Source: Arcuatula senhousia (lineage: Eukaryota > Mollusca > Bivalvia > Mytilida > Mytilidae). Taken from it: a stretch of 64,000 bases of DNA. The translations under genes were made by a program, and so were the position numbers. Numbering within the stretch: position 1 is the stretch's first letter; every line of letters begins with the position of its first letter. The stretch covers positions 1 through 64,000 of the forward strand of contig CAXARO010001647.1 in NCBI GenBank assembly GCA_963971305.1, read 5' to 3'. Below the pieces are notes generated by a model, which saw nothing but the letters and a program-made list of their open reading frames with translations, ran no database searches and was not told the DNA's origin. Of this stretch, positions 56,415-64,000 are shown piece by piece.

Positions 56415-59400
56415 CTGCAATAAAATGGAAATGAAAATATTAGATGTAAAAATAAGACATTATATTACTTTTCAAGATGCGTCAAAGACAAAAATGGCCT
56501 GAAGTAGGTGAGGAACAGACCTGAAATCAAACCACATGATATGGGATACTCTTATGTATGCTGATTGCAAATATCAATGGGTTTGTTGATGTGAAACAGT
56601 TTTACACTGCTAGCCTGCTGGTGCCAAAATTCACTTTTACATAGATTTTTACATCATTAAACCGAAATGAATATAAAATATCAAGTAAAAAATAAATATT
56701 TACAAATCTACAGTAGTTTTCTATGAAGATAGTAAAGATAAGATAACTCTAAATGACTGGATGTTTCTCCATTTCTTTTGACAAATAAAACTTACACTCA
56801 TGCATAAACTGTACAAAATGGAAACATTTTGAGAGCTAATATTTCTGTGTTTTTGACATTTGAGTGCCCTACTGTTTTTCCTCTTTACTTCTTGAAAACA
56901 TTTCAAATGTGTTTTGACAAATCATATCTACTTAAGAATATCACTATTTGCATTTATGATAAGGTACAGGTATTCTGTTTGATTGCAAAGCATGTAGCAA
57001 AATATTCCAACTTTCATAAATTTCATCATGAAATTACTGACAGCTAGCTTAGAAGCATCTATTGACTGATGTAAAAAAAAATCAATGTTTGTTTTGATGA
57101 TTCAACATTATTTCTAATGAATAATACACTTTACCTTAAGGCTATTCCAGAAATAAATGTGTGGGGGGTTGGAAGGTACTTTTTTCCTGGTCCAATCAAC
57201 CATTCAAATTTTGGGCAATTTTGCAAAAGACTGCCCACCAACCATGTCACCCATCTTAAAATACATGTACATCAAGTGCCTTTCAACACCCTTATGTAGT
57301 CCTAGGAGAAGTGTATATTGTTTGTTTGCAAAATCCCTTCTAAATCCCCCCCACCCCCGCCCCCTACAAAAACCCAAAATTTTACCTAACAAGTAACATA
57401 CTTTATAAAACCAATATCCCCAGCAGGTGAGACTATAATGTGACCATTTCCTAAATCTATAATGTTATCACATGATACAACGGCTAGTCCCAGGATTCTT
57501 TTCCCTGGAGTGGCACCTCCATGGGATCCAATACCCTTCCGCAAACAAAACGTCTGAAATTGGAAAAAAAAATCATAGTTGCATGTCAATAATGCAAAAA
57601 TTTATTTCTAAAATGCTACCTTAATAGAATTTATAAAATATATTTTAAAGCTGAAGTCAGTGATTTTGTTAAGATTTTTTAAAAACTCCCCCAAATTGGA
57701 AAAGTATGCACATTTTACAAGAATTACAAAATTTAGAGAAAGCTACAATTGTGTAAAACCTTGACTTATAGACAAATTTATCTAACTTAATGCATCATCT
57801 AGCAAAGAAAAAAAAGAATTGACTATATAAACCAATCGTTAAGACTGCTAAAAACATTCATTTATCTTTTTTTTTTCGGCTCAAAGTTCATTGTTGAGAA
57901 AATTTAAGACCCTTATTTACGAAATATTTAGGCATTTTTGGATATATTGGGAAACTTTCTCTAGATGAGACAGCCTGGTTTGGGAGGTAAATAAATAAAG
58001 GCAAAGAAAACATATAACATGTTAAACTCATGAAAGTTTCCATTATTTCAAAGTAAAAGACAGAATTGTGTGTATGAAAAGAGGATATCAGTGTTCTCCC
58101 CAGAAATTTTTAATAGCACTGTGGTAATCAGTAAAAACATGGTTTTCTGAAAATTATAGCACTGTGGTCATAACACATTCTATTATAAATCTTTACAAGA
58201 TAGCACTGTGGTAAAAAATATAGCACAGTGGTACCACAGTGATATATGGACCTAGGGAGAACACTGGGATATACCAGTATTCATCTTGTGTAAAAAATGT
58301 TTACTGTGCAGATATGCAGCCTAAAAATTAGCATATTCAGGATTGTATTTTGGTCTGTTGTTTTGTTTCCTTTTTCTTACCTCAAACAATGTGATCATTA
58401 TTCTGTTGACGATTTCTAAAGCTATAATCTCTGAAGTCAGTGTGAAGGCTTTGTCTATATCCATCTCCATATTCTCAAAATCAAAATACGTAACTGCATC
58501 TAGTCGAACATTAAGTACGTTTTCTGTCTTCCTAACAAAATAATAGTTTTTTATTTCAATATTAACATCTATTGCCCTAGACCATGACAACTTGCATTTT
58601 AAATATATTTTTTTGGTACGATTCTAAAACTGCATGTTCTAATGTTCTATGAAGTTGAAATGAAAGAAGGTGGTTAAACATAATAAAACCTACCATATCC
58701 CACTGTTTATTTACATTAATTAGGTAGTCAGTGTCTGTACTTAACAACCAAGTAAATCAGTGAGCTTATGCTCACTTGTGATACCCCTGCTCTAAAAATT
58801 TAATTAAACAGAAATTTAGCTTCTTCAAAGCGGGGGTATGATGAAAGAACTGCTTACCCTTCGAGACCACTTGAGTTCAATTTTTTAACCACTTGAGTTA
58901 TCTTTTGTATGGACTGGTTTTGTCTTTGCAATTTTCTAATTCCTGAGCTTAGAATGCCATATTATCTGGTACTATTTTTTTTTGTATCTTTCATTTCTGT
59001 AATTTGTATGCAATTTTTGTCTTGGTGCTTTTCGTTTCTTGCTATCTAAATTCACGGGGCAGCACTAAATGGAGGAAGGTTAATTATCCTAGTATAGCAA
59101 TTCAATGTTACCGTACATACATGAAATTATTATAGTTCTTTCCTTTGGAAATTTGGAGAACTAGCCCGAATTATTGAGCACTGTACAACAAAGACCTAGC
59201 CCGAACAATAAAAAGTTCACAAGAAGCCACTTGCCCGAATAATTTTTCAAAAGTCATAATTTTTCAATAGTCCCGGGCTTCGGGCTACCAGTTAAAGGGG
59301 AGCACTGAACTTCAATAGACCTGGGACATTATCTGACTTACAGGATTCCAAGCTGTCTCATGACCACTATCATTATGATGATCTTCATGTAGAACAATAC

Positions 59401-60604
59401 AACAAAATCTATCAGTTCGGCTATCACTCTCTTCCATAAGGGAGGTAAAAGGAATTCAGTTCCTACAAATATAAACATTTCATCATAATAATGGACTGAT
59501 GATTATCAATTATAAAAAAAATCCCAGCCCCCGCCAGAAAATCAAATGGTCGGTGCCTTACATATATTTCATAGTTTATTTAATAGGTAGTAGTTTCAAG
59601 TAGTTAGTTTGATTAGCCGTATTGATCACTTTTTTTCAAAATCTGTTCCATCAAAGTGCAGAGTATCTATTTATTATTTCTTGAATGAGCAAACAAACTC
59701 TTTTATTAATGAAAATTAATCAAGTACAAACTGTTTGAATTAGGAACCACTGTAAATAGGACGAAACAATTGAACATTATTTATTCCTATGTGGTAATTA
59801 CAACCTAGAAAGAGAATAATTGAGACATCAAGTATATTTCAAAACAGGATCATTGGACTTAGATTTGGATACAATACTCAACATCGACGTAGATACCGAA
59901 ATTCAAGCAGCTCTGTGTGATTATATAGACGACACACACAGATTTGAATCCACCGCTGTTTAATTTTTTTTTTCTGACAGCACCCTTATAAAAAGTGAAA
60001 GTACACCTACATGTATGTAATAAATTACAAACACGCAACCGACATTACAGTTGTGAAGATCAGTGTCAAGATGACGCTTATTGAAGATTAAATAGGGCAT
60101 TTAATTTTCTTATGCCACAGCTAAGATTGTATCAGAATAAGGGTTGTTACCACTGTTTCATAATAATACATCCTGAATTCAAATTGTGTTTTAAATATAT
60201 AAACCTAATCTGTTCAGTGTTGTGTCTGCTGAAGCTTGGTTCACATGGCCATTGGGTTGGGTAGCATTTGTAATATTAGGCGACACGTTCGGCAACGTAA
60301 ATGATTGAGGATTTCCCATGGGCAAACAGCTCATTTGTTGTGCAAAGAACGGCGGGAATGAAGACATTGCCATCCACATTCGGTAGTTGTAAACCCATGG
60401 AGCTAGTTGTTGGGCATATTGAGACATATTAAGTTGTGGAATGCGGCGCTCCTCGTCATTTTCAGACCTATTGGGATTTTGGTATCTTTGCCTTAGAATG
60501 TTTTCGTAGTTTTGTTCTTCTTTTGACAAATTAAATGGCACGTTTTCGCTTTTTTCTTTGGAAAAACGACCAAAAGAAAATCCGAGTCTATTTTCGTCGT
60601 CCAT
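56255..60604 (-). CDS. FAM8A1: FAM8A1, RDD-family ERAD cofactor (complete, 5 coding exons)
   Basis: Minus-strand exons 60604-60205, 59462-59342, 58531-58381, 57553-57402 and 56414-56255 sum to 984 nt: 327 codons plus TGA, with GT/AG and matching phases throughout. Residues 1-133 are polar and proline/asparagine-rich with SQYAQQLAPWVYNYRMWMA. From about 134 the RDD domain starts: TEFLLPPLWKRVIAELIDF with TM1, a second membrane helix at about 202-224, then GSHGGATPGKRILGLAVVSC (the RDD G-x-TPGK signature) and a third helix in NFSLSFFFPACLTVFFFQHN followed by RAAYDILAKTVVV. In the family FAM8A1 is an ER membrane protein bound to the HRD1 ubiquitin-ligase complex; the human protein is longer (413 residues), mainly at the N-terminus. 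Introns carry a hAT-like MITE and a Harbinger-type end. Confidence 0.93.
57138..57400. mobile_element. Harbinger-like element, one end only
   Basis: taaggctattccagaaataa followed by a G-run at 57160-57170 matches the left end of the 3-kb element at 46.4 kb. No matching right end; a C-run lies at 57345-57365. In FAM8A1 intron 4. Confidence 0.4.
57402..57553 (-). CDS. FAM8A1: FAM8A1 coding exon 4
   Basis: Acceptor ATTTCAG, donor ATAAA|GTATGT, phase 0 in, 2 out. Carries the GGATPGKRILGLAVV RDD signature. Confidence 0.94.
58083..58272. mobile_element. hAT-like MITE, CAGTGTTCTCCC ends, GGATAT duplication
   Basis: CAGTGTTCTCCCC at 58089 and GGGAGAACACTG to 58266; GGATAT at 58083-58088 and 58267-58272. 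tagcactgtggta occurs about four times inside. In FAM8A1 intron 3. Confidence 0.75.
58381..58531 (-). CDS. FAM8A1: FAM8A1 coding exon 3
   Basis: Acceptor TTTTGTTAG, donor TTTGAG|GTAAGA, phase 2 in, 0 out. Encodes YFDFENMEMDIDKAF and IVNRIMITLFE. Confidence 0.92.
58760..58844. repeat. Family E element reduced to its two ends
   Basis: GTGAGCTTATGCTCAC hairpin then GATACCCC at 58760-58787, and AAGCGGGGGTATGATG to 58844, with only about 40 bp between. All tandem units are missing. In FAM8A1 intron 2. Confidence 0.6.
59150..59310. repeat. AGCCCG-rich repeat with hairpin
   Basis: tagcccgaa recurs at 59163, 59199 and as tgcccgaa at 59233; CCCGGGCTTCGGGCT at 59274-59288 folds on itself. The outer gagcactg phrases suggest a MITE, but the ends are not clear. 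Confidence 0.4.
59342..59462 (-). CDS. FAM8A1: FAM8A1 coding exon 2
   Basis: Acceptor ATTTGTAG, donor ATCCT|GTAAGT, phase 1 in, 2 out. Encodes FLLPPLWKRVIAELIDF and the first membrane helix. Confidence 0.93.
60205..60604 (-). CDS. FAM8A1: FAM8A1 coding exon 1
   Basis: ATG at 60604-60602, donor AGATTAG|GTTTAT at 60204, phase 1 out. Polar N-terminal 133 residues. The next upstream ATGs are out of frame. Confidence 0.88.
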
Positions 60605-61092
60605 TTTTGTTTTGATGTAATTATGGTCGCTCGTCCCAATAAATTTAACGTCCCAAAATCCACCTGCGTATCGAAACGACTAAGTACCATATATTTTCAA
60701 GTACAAGTATGCACAAGAAAGAACTTATTTCTATATTAAATCATTAATTATTTCCTTAATTGCTATTTACTTTGTTTCAAGTAATTGTCATAATAACCTT
60801 ACAAACTTATACCTTTTGTTAAAAAATAAAATTGGACGAGATTATAAAACACAACTAAATCAAAATGATCAGTCACCATAAAATTCTTGTGACCTTGACC
60901 TTTTGACATATTAAAATCAATTGGTGTCTTTATTTTCAACAATATGTGGTTTCAAGAAATTCTACCAGGATGTTCCAAAGTCACACGAAAAGGAATTTAC
61001 AATTTTGTTCCAACGGCGGATTTACTCGATCATTAACTGATCATTAATGTTCCGGTCGTGACTTAAAAGCTAGTTAGGTTTGACCATGACCT
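60605..61092. promoter_or_regulatory. Presumed FAM8A1 promoter region
   Basis: A ~490-bp gap between the FAM8A1 start codon and a divergent ORF. No TATA box or clear element stands out; a GACCTTGACC phrase at 60891-60900 resembles family D units. Confidence 0.3.
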
Positions 61093-61560
61093 TTGGCCCC
61101 TATAGCCATCACAACCAATAAACGTCCCTACATTTTAATCGTAAGGTTTAATGCGTGTAAGTTTTTCAATACCATGAATGCGTATAGTTTGGTCCTCTCA
61201 TACACCAATAAGCGCGGAAAAAGTGAATTCTTCGCGGATTGGACGCACAACCACTGCCGGATTCATCAAAGGCGAGGACAAAACAGAAGAAGCATTAATT
61301 TAAGAAGCAAAGAGGAACCAATGGAGCATCCAAATGTCAAAAGTCCGAAAGTGCAAAGACAAGACGACACGAATGAATACAGTAAATACAGTACGAAGAG
61401 ACAGATATCACAAAAATCCTCATTTTTAAACAACTTCAGGAATGCAATCAGAACTCAAGTCGCAACCATGGTAACGAGAAGTTCTTTCAATGACCAACCA
61501 AACACATTCTCACAGGCTAACATATATTCCAATATAATACCCAAATGCAAAATCGGATAA
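61093..61560 (+). CDS. Hypothetical ORF divergent from FAM8A1
   Basis: 155 codons, MAPIAITTNKRPYILIVRFN at the start. The C-terminal two thirds are basic and polar (RRGQNRRSINLRSKEEPMEH). No domain, signal peptide or membrane segment is recognised. Base composition is less AT-rich than the surroundings, which favours a coding or recently inserted origin, but it could be chance or a first exon. Confidence 0.3.
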   Translation: MAPIAITTNKRPYILIVRFNACKFFNTMNAYSLVLSYTNKRGKSEFFADWTHNHCRIHQRRGQNRRSINLRSKEEPMEHPNVKSPKVQRQDDTNEYSKYSTKRQISQKSSFLNNFRNAIRTQVATMVTRSSFNDQPNTFSQANIYSNIIPKCKIG

Positions 61561-61775
61561 AAAATAGATTTTGCCACTGTAGGAACTAAGAGCATTTTTG
61601 TCTTGACAAATTAGATGCCATGACTCTCCACATGCAGTAACTAAAATGTAAACCTAAGACATGTAAGAGCAACATACATGTATCTTTTTATAAACAGAAC
61701 ATTTAATGCCTGGATTTTTTCTTAAGATCAGATTTGTGTATAATCATGAACATAATCTCCTTTCTGTTTTGTTGT

Positions 61776-62023
61776 AAGGAAGGACCATTTAATTTGAAAA
61801 GGATTTTTTATTGTTCTGTCCGGAATTTTTCAATTATTTTAAAGGCGTCTCGACGGTCATGCATGACAGTATATTTTTTTTTTCATTATTAGTTTTATTT
61901 CATATAGCAGAAATCCTTCTTTATAACATTTATTTACCTTAACCTCTGTTGCCAAAATGGTTTTTCATGGTAAAAATTCAAAATACTTTGGGGGAAAAAA
62001 CTAGCCCCCCTTTCAAGCTTAAC
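61776..62023. mobile_element. MITE related to the 19-kb TAAGGGACCG family
   Basis: Left aaggaaggaccatttaattt, right agccccccctttcaagctta minus one C; same end grammar as 19164-19425 but diverged. Confidence 0.5.
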
Positions 62024-62134
62024 ATATATACAGTCCGCCATAAGTTAAGCACCAGCCTATATATTTTTATTATAAAATTTCAAAGTCAAAATAAATACTT
62101 ACGCCAGTTTACTTAAAGATATATATCTAAAACA

Positions 62135-62280
62135 CACGATGCTAGTCCTTAATTCGGAAGGGACGAAAAAAGTTGTCCCGTGTATGTGGAGAGCAATATA
62201 CCCTGTGCACGTTAAATACCCATTTGTTGAGCTCGATAAGAGTGGGCTCAATGGGGGCCGCTACAAAGGCCGCACTCGCA
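62135..62280 (+). mobile_element. SINE 3' fragment
   Basis: gatgctagtcctta, aagttgtcccgtgtatg, ataccctgtgcacgttaaat, gggctcaatgggggccgcta match the body of the SINE at 31743-32010. The tRNA-like head is missing. Confidence 0.6.
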
Positions 62281-63039
62281 AACTGCAAACTGGAGAGGGT
62301 TTTATATAAGCATTAAGCTTGTTTCCCAACCCAGTATGAATAAATATGTTTTAACTAAAACACACCTTTCGATGAAATGTTACACAAATTATAAAAGGGT
62401 ATGCAACAAGGATACAAATCTAAAGAAAAGAGACACTTGTGTCTGCAGACAAAACTGTCATGCACTGCATAAACCATGAAAAAGGATTTTTGCCTAATTT
62501 CTCTGATAAACCTTTTTAAACAAATCAACCTCAATCATCATCGAAAAGTTACATGCATCTTAAAAGTTTTTAAATTATTTCCATTCGGCATTGAGCAGTA
62601 GCGTAGCTTGCACTGAGGCAACCGAGGCACTTGCCTCGGTAGAAAAATTTACAAGTGAAAAAAATAAAAACATGGGGGGAAAGATTCACTCTAAAAAATA
62701 AACAAAAGAACGTTACTCAGAATGTTCCTTGGTTGTTGGTGTAAAATTAAAACAGTGACCGTTGGAGTCAAGTTTGTTATTAATTCCACTAGTCTTGGCT
62801 CAACATATTCTTAGGTACATATGTATGTATTGCGTTCCGTAGCTTTCGCAATCTCTATAGAAAACTGGCATGTAGAGAACTCAGATGCATGTTTATACGG
62901 TGAAAGCCCGCATCCCGCACAGCTTTGTATAAATTAAAATAAAGGATCAAAGAACCTAGAAAGCCTTTACGTTTTTGGAGGCAGGGTAGCCATAAGAACA
63001 ACGCAAGTTGTCGAGTCCACACAGAGTTTGTGCGGGTAC
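62281..63039. other. No gene seen
   Basis: AT-rich, no supportable exon or repeat boundary. Confidence 0.4.
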
Positions 63040-63197
63040 AGTCTCTCGCATCGTCGGATACCCACTGGCGATTGCACTACGCTTCTCTACATTTACCCAC
63101 TGGCGATTGCACTATATGCTTCTCTACATTTATCACTTTGATAAATGTAGAGAAGCGTAGTGCAATCGCCAGTGGGTATCCGACGATGAGTCTCTCG
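63040..63197. mobile_element. Foldback element with perfect 47-bp arms and 9-bp duplication
   Basis: 63049-63095 and 63142-63188 are exact reverse complements (starting CATCGTCGGATACCCACTGG). AGTCTCTCG flanks at 63040-63048 and 63189-63197. The centre contains a second, direct copy of the inner part of the left arm (63096-63132, two extra bases). Confidence 0.85.
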
Positions 63198-64000
63198 ATA
63201 AAGTATTTTTTTTGACAGTTGTATTGCTAAGCTCAGTGTTTTGACATAACGACTAATTCCTGTTGTTAGTATTAATATCAATTCTAATATCTACACATTA
63301 CATCTTAAAGTCCAGCGATGAAAGAAATCCGGGAAAGAAATACTTCATGTCAGAACTTGAAACCGAGCTATCTTTAGCACTTGTTCTAGCTAATGCGCAT
63401 AAAGTTATTAATTTTCCGTCCTTCCGACTTCCCCAAAGTAATTTGTGTAGGTAGTGTACCATGCATAGCTGTTCGTACAATAGTAATACTTTTTAAAGAA
63501 AACTCCAGAATCAATCATATATTGCCCCTAATGGGTGTAATTTTGCACACAAAAAAAGATATAATATGATATGATGATATAATATATTCATATTCAACAG
63601 TAATGACAGTTAATACATAGATATAGGAGAATAGGTGTACGCTAATAAAATCAGTGGTAACAATAAAGACTGCCAGCCGCCCTTAATGTGATTAGGCCTT
63701 TTCCAATCAGTGGTCCCAGATCCAAAATACGAAATACCTCCTTTCTGGACAGAGCAAAACTATAACTAAAGAGGATCAAAGATGATGTCAGAGACAAACA
63801 TAGGACAGACACATACGAATGAAATTTAAACTAGTTTGTTTTGGCCCTGTGTCGGATAACTTTCATGATTATAAAAATACTGTTCATCGATTAACGAAAG
63901 TTATTTATGATTTTAAGTCAAGGTATGCCACATTCATACCTAAATTTTACTCTTCAACAAAAATCAGTTAAATAATTAAATGTTTAAAGAGGGAAATAAT
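63198..64000. other. No gene seen
   Basis: Short ORFs at 63263-63480 on both strands have no recognisable domain. Confidence 0.4.

Noticed and set aside
1..64000. A prokaryote-like operon, defence island or CRISPR system
   Set aside because: Genes are split by spliceosomal introns with GT/AG borders and encode animal ER and mitochondrial proteins; there are no ribosome-binding-site gene clusters.

Overview
The window is eukaryotic nuclear DNA: AT-rich, intron-rich and packed with transposable elements. Three conserved animal protein genes can be reconstructed exon by exon. Their protein sequences, together with the repeats (short elements with central ~160-bp tandem units and GGAC/GACA tails, TTAA-flanked miniature elements, a tRNA-like SINE, DIRS, BEL, LINE and Penelope-type fragments), suggest a marine bivalve, most likely a mussel (Mytilus-like). 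The species is an inference from repeat style; no ribosomal or mitochondrial marker is present.

Layout. Bases 1-22,300 hold no host gene that I can support. They contain a broken DIRS-type retrotransposon (148-3870) split by two back-to-back TTAA elements, a 21-bp minisatellite present twice in opposite orientation (5.1 and 16.4 kb), tandem-repeat elements at 6.7-7.9 kb and 8.4-9.9 kb, a 2-kb TIR transposon (11.25-13.27 kb) inserted into a 382-bp satellite (13.3-16.25 kb), three decayed LINE fragments and several MITEs.

Bases 22,320-45,483 (+) are a complete ERGIC3 gene: 12 coding exons, 388 codons, all splice phases consistent. Intron 1 carries a 5'-truncated but open LINE inserted into a foldback element. 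Intron 4 carries a BEL-like LTR. Intron 8 (11.2 kb) carries a SINE, four tandem-repeat or TIR elements and, on the opposite strand, the complete small gene ROMO1 (35,477-36,152 coding, probably with an upstream non-coding exon near 39.3 kb).

Bases 45.5-56 kb are intergenic and consist mostly of TIR elements: a 3-kb Harbinger-like element, nested hAT-like MITEs, a foldback whose two arms each carry a hammerhead-ribozyme-like core, a TTAA MITE next to its own natural empty site, and pearl/Helitron-like tandem-repeat elements. Bases 56,255-60,604 (-) are a complete five-exon FAM8A1 gene (327 codons, RDD family). The last 3.4 kb hold an uncertain ORF divergent from FAM8A1, a SINE tail and a perfect 47-bp-arm foldback with a 9-bp target duplication.

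ERGIC3 (ER-Golgi cargo receptor), FAM8A1 (ER-associated degradation cofactor) and ROMO1 (inner mitochondrial membrane) are housekeeping membrane proteins. They are neighbours, not an operon. The less ordinary content is the self-cleaving RNA motif, the TTAA element system with an internal empty-site control, the nuclear-receptor half-site array near ROMO1, and the ROMO1-in-ERGIC3 nesting.
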